NCBI GenBank assembly: GCA_902594515.1
Contig: CACJML010000003.1
Span: 184,375-248,374 of the forward strand
Length of the DNA: 64,000 nucleotides
Source: an uncultured SAR86 cluster bacterium
GTDB taxonomy: Bacteria > Pseudomonadota > Gammaproteobacteria > Magnimaribacterales > D2472
Reading direction: 5' to 3'
Shown here: positions 48,125 to 56,420 of the stretch, one piece after another
How positions within the stretch are numbered: the first letter of the stretch is position 1
Layout of the letters: every line of letters starts with the position of its first letter
Notes under the pieces: model-generated
Told to the model about the DNA's origin: nothing
Databases searched by the model: none
Seen by the model: the letters and a program-made list of their open reading frames with translations, nothing else
Translations under genes and position numbers: made by a program

Positions 48125-49000
48125 ATGGCAAGGGCAAAACCAACAGTTACTTACAAGAAAAAAGATCAAGTTGCTTGGATCTCAATGAATAGGCCTGAGT
48201 TTAATAATGCTCAAAATGGAAAGATGACCTATGACTTGGATAAGTTTTTTAAAAGGGCTGTAGATGATGACGATGTAAAAGTTATTGTTTTAAAAGGCAA
48301 TGGAAAACACTTCTCTGCAGGTCACGACATAGGCACTCCTGGAAGAGATGTTGATGTTGAGTATGACAGAAAAAGTATGTGGTATGACCATACCAATAAA
48401 CCTGGTGGTGAGTTTTGGTATGTTCGAGAGCAGGAAGTTTATTTAAACATGTGTAGGAGATGGAGAGACATACCAAAGCCTACAATTGCAATGGTCCATG
48501 GAGCATGTGTTGCAGGTGGTTGTATGCTTGCCTGGGTGTGCGATCTAATTATCGCCTCTGAGGATGCTTTTTTTGCTGATCCCGTAGTTAGAATGGGCAT
48601 ACCTGGAGTTGAATATTTTGCTCATCCCTATGAGCTTAATCCAAGAATTGCTAAAGAATTTCTCTTTTTAGGTGAAAGAATGTCCTCTAGTAGAGCCTAT
48701 GAGATGGGAATGGTGAATAAGGTAGTTTCAATAGATGATCTTGAAGAAACTGTTAGTGAGACAGCAAATAAAATTGCAAAAATGCCAAGACTTGGACTTA
48801 CTCTAACCAAACAAGCAATCAATCATGTTGAGGATCTTCAGGGAAAAAGAAATGGAATGGAAGCTGCATTTGCATGGCATCACTTTTCTCATGCTCATAA
48901 TGATCTAACCACTGGTAATGTTTTATCTGGTTACGATGCAAAAAAAATGGCTAAGTCGCAACGCAAAAAGAAGCAGTCTAAAAAAACAAAAAAAGGATAG
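48125..49000 (+). CDS. Enoyl-CoA hydratase/isomerase with lysine-rich tail
   Basis: 291-aa crotonase-fold protein. Oxyanion loops GKHFSAGHDIGTPG and HGACVAGGCMLAWVCDLIIASEDAFFADP; a long insertion after the first loop (DYDRKSMWYDHTNKPGGEFWYVRE region, residues about 78-105) is unusual. The last 20 residues are mostly Lys with Arg, Ser and Gln. The paralogue at 50050, not this one, resembles EchA20, so this should act on another CoA intermediate; which one is unknown. Confidence 0.85.
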   Translation: MARAKPTVTYKKKDQVAWISMNRPEFNNAQNGKMTYDLDKFFKRAVDDDDVKVIVLKGNGKHFSAGHDIGTPGRDVDVEYDRKSMWYDHTNKPGGEFWYVREQEVYLNMCRRWRDIPKPTIAMVHGACVAGGCMLAWVCDLIIASEDAFFADPVVRMGIPGVEYFAHPYELNPRIAKEFLFLGERMSSSRAYEMGMVNKVVSIDDLEETVSETANKIAKMPRLGLTLTKQAINHVEDLQGKRNGMEAAFAWHHFSHAHNDLTTGNVLSGYDAKKMAKSQRKKKQSKKTKKG

Positions 49001-49003
49001 TTT

Positions 49004-50041
49004 GTGTCTGAAAATATTCTTGGGTCTAGATATCCAATCATTCAAACTGCCATGGGATGGGTTGCTACACCTCAATTAGTTGCCGCATCCACAAGCGCAG
49101 GTTGTTTTGGATTTTTAGCTTTAGCCACATCAAGCAAAGAGGAAGCCATAGAACTCATTGAAGAAACAGCAAAAATTTCATCATTTCCTTTTGGAATAAA
49201 CTTTCACATGTTTCAACCAGGTGCAAAAGAAATTATTGAAGCTGCAATTGAAAATAATGTAAAAGCTGTAAGTTACTCTCGATCACCAATACCCCAATAC
49301 ATAGAAAAACTAAAGATGAATAATATTATCTGCATCCCAACGGTTGGTGCATTAAAGCATGCCATCAAGGCTGAAAAATTAGGTGCGGATGCTTTAGTTA
49401 TTCAGGGCTCAGAGGGTGGCGGCCACACAGGATCTACCCCAACGACGTTGTTGCTGAGCAGCGTGTTGGAGAATGTGAGTGTACCTGTCTTTGCTGCGGG
49501 AGGCTTTCGAGATGGGTATGGTTTGGCTGCTGCAAAAGCATGGGGTGCTCAAGGCATTGCCATGGGCACAAGATTCATGATGACTCAAGAAAGTCCAGTT
49601 CCAGAAAATACTAAAGATGCCTATCTGCAAGCCGGTATTGATGAAATCTCTGTAACTAAAAAATTTGATGGACTGCCACACAGATTAATTTTTAATAAGT
49701 ACATACAAAACATTGATAAATCTAATCCATTAAAGTTATTTTTTATTTCGTTGAAGTCAGCATGGAAATACAAGCAAATATCTCAAGCTTCTTTTGGGGA
49801 TATCGTTAAATCTTTTTTTGCAATGTTACGAGGAGATGATTTATCTATATCACAAACAATCATGGCAGCCAATAGCCCAGCAGTAATCCAAAAAGCGATG
49901 GTGGAGGGTAATCCTGATCAGGGAGCAATGCCATCTGGCCAAGTTGCAGGGATTATTAAAGAAATTCCAAGCTGCGAAAACTTAGTAAAAGAAATCATTG
50001 AGCAGTATCATAAAGCTTCTGAAAATCTAAAAACTTTATGA
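49004..50041 (+). CDS. ipdC: IpdC-like FMN oxidoreductase (NMO family)
   Basis: 345 aa, nitronate monooxygenase/2-nitropropane dioxygenase fold. Closely follows mycobacterial IpdC: YPIIQTAMGWVATPQLVAA, GADALVIQGSEGGGHTG, VPVFAAGGFRDGYGLAAAKAWGAQGIAMGTRF, and the C-terminal MAANSPAVIQKAMVEGNPDQG and SGQVAGIIKEIPSC. IpdC oxidises a hydroxylated indane-propionyl-CoA intermediate during C/D ring breakdown. GTG start immediately after the hydratase gene. Confidence 0.88.
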   Translation: MSENILGSRYPIIQTAMGWVATPQLVAASTSAGCFGFLALATSSKEEAIELIEETAKISSFPFGINFHMFQPGAKEIIEAAIENNVKAVSYSRSPIPQYIEKLKMNNIICIPTVGALKHAIKAEKLGADALVIQGSEGGGHTGSTPTTLLLSSVLENVSVPVFAAGGFRDGYGLAAAKAWGAQGIAMGTRFMMTQESPVPENTKDAYLQAGIDEISVTKKFDGLPHRLIFNKYIQNIDKSNPLKLFFISLKSAWKYKQISQASFGDIVKSFFAMLRGDDLSISQTIMAANSPAVIQKAMVEGNPDQGAMPSGQVAGIIKEIPSCENLVKEIIEQYHKASENLKTL

Positions 50042-50049
50042 GGTAATTC

Positions 50050-50805
50050 ATGTCAATTGATATTAATGTTTCAAATAATATTGCAACCATTGAGCTAGAT
50101 GTTCCTCCTGTAAATGCATTTGATTCATCTCAGTGGTTTGATTTGTCCAAATCTATAGACGAGCTGTCCTTTTCGAAGGATGCTAGAGTGATTGTTATAA
50201 GAGCGCAGGGGAAGGGGTTTTGTGCCGGCGTTGATATAAAAGAATTACAAGCAGATTCATCGAAAATCCATGCTGTAAATGATGGCTGCTGGAAAGTAGC
50301 TAGAGCGATCCATGTATGTAATTTACCAGTTATATCAGCCTGTCATGGTTTTGTTCTTGGGGGCGGTATTTTAATTGCAGGTGCATCAGATATTGTTTTA
50401 GCTACCGAAGATGCTTTTTTTGGATTACCAGAAATTGATAGAGGAGCATTAGGGGGAGGAGCTCATTTAAGTAGGCTTTTTCCATTGCAGAAGGTTAGAA
50501 AGATGATGCTTACAGGAGAACCAATTTCTGCTGATGAAGCCTATCGGCTTGGTAGTATAGAATCTCTTCACACGAACATTAGCGAACTTCACGAGGCTGC
50601 TAACGAAATTGCAAAATCCATTGCAGATAAGAGTCCCATTGCAGTAAATCTTGCCAAGAAGGCTCTTAATCAAATTGAAGCAAATGATGTTGATGAAGCA
50701 TATAAATCAGAACAAAACTTTACGATTGAACTTTATCAATCGTCTGATTCTCAAGAGGCACGCGATGCTTTTGTAGAGAAAAGAGATGCGGATTTTGAAA
50801 AATGA
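50050..50805 (+). CDS. echA20: EchA20-like ring-opening crotonase
   Basis: 251 aa. Strong collinearity with mycobacterial EchA20, which opens ring D by hydrolytic C-C cleavage: ELDVPPVNAFDSSQWFDL, GKGFCAGVDIKELQ, GFVLGGGILIAGASDIVLA, FGLPEIDRGALGGGAHLSRL, and EQNFTIELYQ with DAFVEKRD at the end. GAGG precedes the ATG. Ends in an ATGA overlap with the acyl-CoA dehydrogenase gene. Confidence 0.87.
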   Translation: MSIDINVSNNIATIELDVPPVNAFDSSQWFDLSKSIDELSFSKDARVIVIRAQGKGFCAGVDIKELQADSSKIHAVNDGCWKVARAIHVCNLPVISACHGFVLGGGILIAGASDIVLATEDAFFGLPEIDRGALGGGAHLSRLFPLQKVRKMMLTGEPISADEAYRLGSIESLHTNISELHEAANEIAKSIADKSPIAVNLAKKALNQIEANDVDEAYKSEQNFTIELYQSSDSQEARDAFVEKRDADFEK

Positions 50806-51953
50806 AGATTGGTTTTTCTGATTCTCAAAAAAAATTCAGAGATGAGATCAGGGGATGGCTTGAAAAAAATGTGCCCAAAATTCCTCTTAAATCCTTTGAT
50901 ACCAAGGAGGGGTTTGAGGAGCATAGGGAATGGGAAAAAAAACTCAATTCAGGTAATTGGTCAATGGTTACTTGGCCCAAACAATATGGCGGTAGGGGTC
51001 TAAATTTAATCGAATGGCTAATTTTTGAAGAAGAATATTATCGAGCAAAAGCGCCTGCACGCGTCAATCAGAATGGTGTTTTTTTATTAGGGCCAACTTT
51101 AATGGAGTATGGTTCAGACAAACAAAAAGAAAAATTTTTAAGCGCCATGGCAACAGGCGAACATATATGGTCACAGGGTTGGTCAGAACCCGGTGCAGGC
51201 AGTGATATGGCAGCAATAAGAACAACAGCTTTTAAAAAAGGCGATAAATATATTATTAATGGTCAAAAGACTTGGTCATCAAGAGCTGCTTTTGCGGATT
51301 GGACTTTTGGTTTATTTAGAAGCGATCCTGAATCTGAGAGACACAGAGGACTATCATTTATATTAGTTCCTCTTGATGCGGAAGGCGTTACTGTGAGACC
51401 TATTCCTCAGCTTGATGGGGAACCAGGTTTTGCCGAAATATATTTTGATGATGTCGAGGTGGATGTCAGCAATTTGTTGGGTGGGGAAGGCAAAGGTTGG
51501 AGTATAGCCATGGCCACTGCAGGTTTTGAGAGAGGTCTTATGTTGAGAAGCCCAGCTCGCTTTCAAGAAACAGCTTCGAAACTCTTATCTTTGTATTTTA
51601 AAAATAAAGACAACCTGTCAGGTTCAATAGAATCAAAGGTTTTACAATCGTGGCTTAGAGCCGAAGCGTATGCTCTAAATATTTATCAAACTGCATCTAA
51701 TTTAATGGCTGGAAAAAAAATTGGACCAGAATCAAGCTTAGGAAAAGTTTTTTGGTCTGAGCTTGATCATCAAATGCATCAAACTGCTTTAGATATCCTT
51801 GGAGTGTCTTCAGAACTTGAAGAAGTGGTAGCGGATGATGTTGCAAGCTGGATAAAAGGTTATATGTTTTCTTATTCAGGACCAATTTATGCGGGTACCA
51901 ATGAGATACAAAAAAATATTATTGCAGAAAGACTATTGGGGATGCCACGCTAA
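50802..51953 (+). CDS. Acyl-CoA dehydrogenase, FadE30/FadE31-type large subunit
   Basis: 383 aa. WPKQYGGRGLNLIEW, QGWSEPGAGSDMAAIRTTA (FAD/substrate loop), VINGQKTWSS-like, FERGLMLRSPARF and the C-terminal GPIYAGTNEIQKNIIAERLLGMPR. The pattern matches steroid HIP-pathway dehydrogenases of the FadE30/31 group. It is followed with a one-base overlap by a second, divergent dehydrogenase subunit, the arrangement of alpha2beta2 steroid acyl-CoA dehydrogenases. Confidence 0.88.
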   Translation: MKIGFSDSQKKFRDEIRGWLEKNVPKIPLKSFDTKEGFEEHREWEKKLNSGNWSMVTWPKQYGGRGLNLIEWLIFEEEYYRAKAPARVNQNGVFLLGPTLMEYGSDKQKEKFLSAMATGEHIWSQGWSEPGAGSDMAAIRTTAFKKGDKYIINGQKTWSSRAAFADWTFGLFRSDPESERHRGLSFILVPLDAEGVTVRPIPQLDGEPGFAEIYFDDVEVDVSNLLGGEGKGWSIAMATAGFERGLMLRSPARFQETASKLLSLYFKNKDNLSGSIESKVLQSWLRAEAYALNIYQTASNLMAGKKIGPESSLGKVFWSELDHQMHQTALDILGVSSELEEVVADDVASWIKGYMFSYSGPIYAGTNEIQKNIIAERLLGMPR

Positions 51954-52987
51954 TGAACTTCACTTTTTCAGAGGATCAAGAGATATTTCGAGATGCTTTC
52001 AAAAAGTATTTAGAATCTAATGTCACGCCAGAAAAGATTAGATCTGGTTGGGAAGATAATATGCCTTTTAATCAAGCAAGATGGCATGAGCTTGAAGAGC
52101 TTGGGATTCTTCAGTCTAATCTTGATGAAAAGTATGGCGGCTTGGGCTTAGATTTAGTCACGTCTTGTTTGCTTGTAGAGGAGATGGGATATTATGCTTT
52201 ACCCGAGCCTGCAGCTGAGCAGATATTTTTATCAAATTTACTTATAAATAAATCTATTGATATTGCTGAATTAATTGAAGAAAAAAATCAGTTTATTGGT
52301 GTTACTCATTCTTTATCCCCAAATATTTTGTTTTTAGATAACTCTTCAAAACAAATAAATTTAGGAGAGGATTCAATATCAATTGTTTCCTCAAAAGATA
52401 TTAATGGAAAAAAACTAAAATCATCTGACCCCTCTAGAGATTTAACGAACTTCATTTTTGAAAATTCAGATTCAGGCTTATTGCAAACTTTGAATGATCA
52501 AAAATCCCTTGTTAATAATGTTGCAACTTCAGGGATGGTTATGTCAGCAGCAATTCTCGTTGGTTTAAGCAGAAAGATTCTCGATTTAGCAACTGCATAC
52601 ACTCTGGATAGAAAGCAATTTGGTAAACCAATAGGGTCTTTTCAGGCTGTAAAACACATGCTTGCTCAGGCTGCAATTGAAATTGAGTTTTCTAAAGCAA
52701 CCTTATACAGGGCTGCTTACAGTCTAGATAACGATAATCCTCTTCAAAAGTTACATGCTGCTCAGGCAAAATTACAAGCGATTGATGCATGTGAAATGGC
52801 TTCTAGAAATAGTATGCAGGCGCATGGAGCGATGGGTTATACATGGGAGATGGATCTGCATATATTTATTAGAAGAGGATGGTCATATAAACAAGTTTGG
52901 GGAAACAAAAGTCTCCTTGAAAATTACATTATGAACCAACTGGAAAAAGATTTGCCAAAGCTAGGTTCAACCTATACATTCTTATAG
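51953..52987 (+). CDS. Acyl-CoA dehydrogenase, FadE32/33-type small subunit
   Basis: 344 aa, ACAD fold with reduced middle beta-domain (residues about 120-165 are short and atypical, without the QG.SEPGAGSD loop of its neighbour). The C-terminal FAD-binding helix region is kept: YTLDRKQFGKPIGSFQAVKHMLA, MQAHGAMGYTWEMDLHIFIRRGW. This is expected to be the beta subunit of a heterotetramer with the 50802 product, dehydrogenating a ring C/D acyl-CoA. Confidence 0.86.
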   Translation: MNFTFSEDQEIFRDAFKKYLESNVTPEKIRSGWEDNMPFNQARWHELEELGILQSNLDEKYGGLGLDLVTSCLLVEEMGYYALPEPAAEQIFLSNLLINKSIDIAELIEEKNQFIGVTHSLSPNILFLDNSSKQINLGEDSISIVSSKDINGKKLKSSDPSRDLTNFIFENSDSGLLQTLNDQKSLVNNVATSGMVMSAAILVGLSRKILDLATAYTLDRKQFGKPIGSFQAVKHMLAQAAIEIEFSKATLYRAAYSLDNDNPLQKLHAAQAKLQAIDACEMASRNSMQAHGAMGYTWEMDLHIFIRRGWSYKQVWGNKSLLENYIMNQLEKDLPKLGSTYTFL

Positions 52988-52992
52988 TAGTT

Positions 52993-54147
52993 ATGAGAGA
53001 TGCTTACATAGTCTCAGCCTTGAGAACTCCTGTTGGAAGGAAAAAAGGCTCACTTGCTGACATCCATTCAGCTGATCTAGGTGGGTCTGTCCTTAAAGCC
53101 ACCTTTGAAAATATTTCAATCGACCCAGGCCTTGTTGAAGATGTCATTTATGGGTGTGTTGATACTGTCGGCCCGCAAGCAGGAGATATAGCTAGAACAT
53201 GTTGGCTCGTTGCTGGTCTCCCAGAACACGTTCCTGGGACTACTGTTGATCGTCAATGCGGCTCATCACAGCAAGCTGTGCATTTTGCAACACAAGCAGT
53301 AATGTCAGGGACATCAGATGTGGTTATTGCAGGAGGGGTTCAGAATATGAATATGATTCCGATATCATTTGCCATGACCGCTGGTCAGCAACTTGGCTTT
53401 GATACTCCTTTCAATACATCACCAGGATGGAATAAACGCTATGGTGATGTTGAGGTTAGCCAATTTAATTCGGCACATATGATTGCTGAAAAATGGAACA
53501 TCAGTAGGGAAGAAATGGAACTTTTTGCATTTAACAGTCATCAAAAAGCTATTAGCGCTATTGAATCTGGAATTTTTAAAAATGAAATCATCCCAGTAAA
53601 TGGACTGCTTGATGATGAGACGCCAAGAAGAGATACAAGTCTTGAGAGAATGTCCACACTTGAACCTTTAATAGAGGGCCATTCAATAACAGCAGCACTT
53701 TCATCGCAAAATGCAGATGGAGCTGCTTGTTTGTTAATTGTTTCTGAAGAAATTTTAAAGGAGCACAACTTAGAGCCATTAGTTAAAGTGTCCCATATAA
53801 GTGTTAGGGCAGATGATCCAATATGGATGCTGACTGCTCCCATTCCTGCTACAAAATATGCACTTAAAAAATCAGGTATGGATTTATCTGATATTGACAT
53901 TGTCGAAATTAATGAAGCATTTGCTTCCATACCTTTAGCTTGGCAAAAAGAATTTGATTATCCTAGTGAAAAGATTAATGTTCATGGAGGAGCCATTGCT
54001 CTTGGGCATCCTCTTGGTGCAACCGGTGCACGACTAATGACAACACTGATCCATGAAATGAAAAGATCAAATCTAAAATATGGTTTGCAAACAATGTGTG
54101 AGGGCGGCGGTCAGGCTAATGTAACTATTCTCGAGAATTGCCAATGA
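52993..54147 (+). CDS. fadA6: FadA6-like steroid thiolase
   Basis: 384-aa acetyl-CoA acyltransferase. Nucleophile Cys in TTVDRQCGSSQQAVHFA, His in GGAIALGHPLGATGAR, second Cys in LQTMCEGGGQANVTI, plus INEAFASIPLAW. Blocks YGCVDTVGPQAGDIAR, MSGTSDVVIAGGVQNM and AEKWNISREEMELF follow mycobacterial FadA6 almost residue for residue; that enzyme releases acetyl-CoA late in C/D ring catabolism. ATGA overlap with the next gene. Confidence 0.88.
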   Translation: MRDAYIVSALRTPVGRKKGSLADIHSADLGGSVLKATFENISIDPGLVEDVIYGCVDTVGPQAGDIARTCWLVAGLPEHVPGTTVDRQCGSSQQAVHFATQAVMSGTSDVVIAGGVQNMNMIPISFAMTAGQQLGFDTPFNTSPGWNKRYGDVEVSQFNSAHMIAEKWNISREEMELFAFNSHQKAISAIESGIFKNEIIPVNGLLDDETPRRDTSLERMSTLEPLIEGHSITAALSSQNADGAACLLIVSEEILKEHNLEPLVKVSHISVRADDPIWMLTAPIPATKYALKKSGMDLSDIDIVEINEAFASIPLAWQKEFDYPSEKINVHGGAIALGHPLGATGARLMTTLIHEMKRSNLKYGLQTMCEGGGQANVTILENCQ

Positions 54148-54929
54148 ATGATCTCTCAAATCCAACATATCCAATTGCATCTAATTTATTTAAAGAAAAA
54201 AAGGTTGTCGTTACTGCATCAGCTGGTGCAGGAATAGGCTTTGCAACTGCAAAAAGATTCCTTGAAGAGGGTGCAGAAATCTTTATCTCAGATGCAAATG
54301 AACAACGTCTGCAAAAAGCTCATGATGAATTGACTGACCTCAATCTTGGTAAGGTGCATTCATGTGTTTGTGATGTGACTTCAACAAGTAATGTAGATCA
54401 GATGATGGAAGAGGCTATGAGCTCTATGTCAAATCTTGATGTTGTGGTAAACAATGCTGGTCTTGGAGGCGAGGATTTGGTGTCAGAAATGAGCGATGAG
54501 ACCTGGAATAAAATTATAGACATTACATTAAATGGCACAATGAGAGTAACTCGGGCGGGCATCAATAAGCTTAAAGAGTGTGACGGAGGGGTAATTGTAA
54601 ACAATGCATCGGTACTAGGTTGGAGGGCTCAGGTTGGTCAAGCACATTATGCTGCTGCAAAAGCAGGCGTCATGGCTCTTACTCGATGTGCTGCTTTGGA
54701 AGTTGTTGATGACAATATCAGAATAAATGCTGTGGCACCAAGTTTAGCAATTAATCCTCATTTAGCTAAAACTAGCTCGGTTGAGCTTATAGATTCACTA
54801 ACTCAAAAAGAGGCTTTTTCTAGGGGCGCTCATCCTTGGGAAATTGCAAATATAATTTTATTTTTGGCATCAAACCTTTCTTCATATATGACTGGCGAAA
54901 CTATATCAGCTTCTTCCCAAAGAGCCTGA
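54144..54929 (+). CDS. ipdF: IpdF-like SDR dehydrogenase
   Basis: 261 aa. Unusual cofactor loop TASAGAGIGFATAKRF, VNNAGLGGEDLVSEM, catalytic NNASVLGWRAQVGQAHYAAAKAGVMALTRCAALE and INAVAPSLAINPHL, all collinear with mycobacterial IpdF, which oxidises the 5-hydroxyl of indane propionyl-CoA. ATG 54144 fits the 4-base overlap with fadA6 better than the TTG two codons earlier. Confidence 0.87.
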   Translation: MNDLSNPTYPIASNLFKEKKVVVTASAGAGIGFATAKRFLEEGAEIFISDANEQRLQKAHDELTDLNLGKVHSCVCDVTSTSNVDQMMEEAMSSMSNLDVVVNNAGLGGEDLVSEMSDETWNKIIDITLNGTMRVTRAGINKLKECDGGVIVNNASVLGWRAQVGQAHYAAAKAGVMALTRCAALEVVDDNIRINAVAPSLAINPHLAKTSSVELIDSLTQKEAFSRGAHPWEIANIILFLASNLSSYMTGETISASSQRA

Positions 54930-55621
54930 TGGAAAAAATAGCTATTCAACTATGGAAAAAAAATGATATTGACGAAGATGAGTTCAAAAACTTCTTAGTC
55001 AAGAAAGTACCATCAAGCCTTGCTGATATTGTTTCAAATTATCAAGTAAATATTGTTGATAAAGATGTACAAGACGCCTCAGGACTTATTCAATCTTCTT
55101 ACCCTCCAAGTCCTGATGCAATAGTTTTTTTAAAAGTAAAAAGCTTATTTCATGCTGAAAAAGAATTAAAAGTGTTTGAATCCTCCTCTAAAAAGGTCTT
55201 CAGCTATGTTGTGAGTGAATCAAAAATAATTGAAGCCGATGAATCAAAAAATTTGAACAAACGAACTGAAGGATTTTCTCAAATAGTTTTTCTTGAAAAA
55301 CCAAAAGAAATGGATAGATTTTCTTGGTTTGATCATTGGACTCACCATCACACTGAAATAGCTATTGAAACTCAATCAAATTTTATTTACACACAAAACA
55401 CTGTAGTAAGAAACTTGCAAAAAGAATCACCAAATTTTATTGCGATCATTGAAGAATGCTTTCCAGAAGGAGCGATGTCAGATCCAGAAGAATTTTATGC
55501 TGCTAAGGGTAACAAAGAACTTTTAGAAAAAAATTTAGGGATAATGATGGCAAGTTGTAAAAAATTTATAGATTTTTCAAAGATTGAAGTTATCCCAACA
55601 AGCAGATATTTAGTGATATAG
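54929..55621 (+). CDS. EthD-like dimeric alpha+beta barrel protein
   Basis: 230 aa. The second half shows an EthD-type pattern: FSWFDHWTHHHTEIAIETQSNF with a His cluster, FIYTQNTVVRNL, CFPEGAMSDPEEFYAAKGN and SRYLVI at the end. EthD-like proteins often accompany oxygenases but lack a proven common reaction. ATG 54929 is in TGATG overlap with ipdF; upstream in-frame codons belong to ipdF in another frame. The role in steroid breakdown is inferred from position alone. Confidence 0.7.
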   Translation: MEKIAIQLWKKNDIDEDEFKNFLVKKVPSSLADIVSNYQVNIVDKDVQDASGLIQSSYPPSPDAIVFLKVKSLFHAEKELKVFESSSKKVFSYVVSESKIIEADESKNLNKRTEGFSQIVFLEKPKEMDRFSWFDHWTHHHTEIAIETQSNFIYTQNTVVRNLQKESPNFIAIIEECFPEGAMSDPEEFYAAKGNKELLEKNLGIMMASCKKFIDFSKIEVIPTSRYLVI

Positions 55622-55639
55622 TTAATTCAGGGAAAAAAA

Positions 55640-56410
55640 ATGGAAATTAAAAATGCTATTGTCACAGGTGCCGCAAGCGGAATGGGTAGGATATCTGCAA
55701 AGCGTCTTGCAGCAGATGGCGTTCGTGTAGCTGCTGTAGATATCAATGAAGAAAACCTTAATCAGCTAAGACAGGAATCAAATAATATTTCAATTTTTCC
55801 TTGTGATTTATCAGACTCAAGCGCTGTTAAGTCAATGATGGATGAAGTTAAGAGTCAAATGGGTCCAATTGACAGGGTGACTCATGCAGGGGCAGTCATG
55901 CCAATGGGAAAGGTTAAAGATTTAGATGCAACCTCAATAAATAATTTAATGAGAATTAATTATGAGGGTACGGTAAATATGGTGAGCAATATCCTGCCAT
56001 CTATGCTTGAAAATAATAAAGGGCAAATAATACTTTTTGGATCAATTGCAGGGACATGTCCTCTTGAGAATATGTCGGCATATTGTGCTTCAAAAGCTGC
56101 TGTTAATATTTTTGGGGAAATATTAGCTAAAGAAGTTAAAGATACAAATATTAGAGTGATGGTGGTTTGCCCTGCACAAACAGATACTCCTTTGATGAGG
56201 TTTGTAGATGAGACAGATTCAGCTGAAGTTATTAAATCGGCAGTCGAAAAGGGGATGCTTTGTGATCCGGAAGAAGTAGTTGATCAAATTGAAAAAGACA
56301 TACTGACAGATAAGATTATTTGCTACCCTACTAAAGAGGCTGTTTATGCCACTAGAATAAGGAGATTCTTTCCTAACTATTGGTGGAAATTAGTTGCTAA
56401 AAATTCATGA
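55640..56410 (+). CDS. SDR oxidoreductase in steroid cluster
   Basis: 256 aa classical SDR: TGAASGMGRISAKRL, an acidic end of strand 2 (AVDINEEN, favouring NAD), THAGAVMPMG replacing NNAG, LFGSIAGTCPLENMSAYCASKAAV with catalytic Ser, Tyr and Lys. AGGG precedes the ATG. It may be a hydroxysteroid dehydrogenase, since such enzymes are SDRs and steroid 3-, 7- or 17-hydroxyl oxidation is needed, but the substrate is not readable. Confidence 0.82.
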   Translation: MEIKNAIVTGAASGMGRISAKRLAADGVRVAAVDINEENLNQLRQESNNISIFPCDLSDSSAVKSMMDEVKSQMGPIDRVTHAGAVMPMGKVKDLDATSINNLMRINYEGTVNMVSNILPSMLENNKGQIILFGSIAGTCPLENMSAYCASKAAVNIFGEILAKEVKDTNIRVMVVCPAQTDTPLMRFVDETDSAEVIKSAVEKGMLCDPEEVVDQIEKDILTDKIICYPTKEAVYATRIRRFFPNYWWKLVAKNS

Positions 56411-56420
56411 TGATTAAACC

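Noticed and set aside
53541..53930. 129-aa open frame antisense to the fadA6-like gene
   Set aside because: Mirror of a strongly conserved thiolase coding region with no ribosome-binding site or family match.
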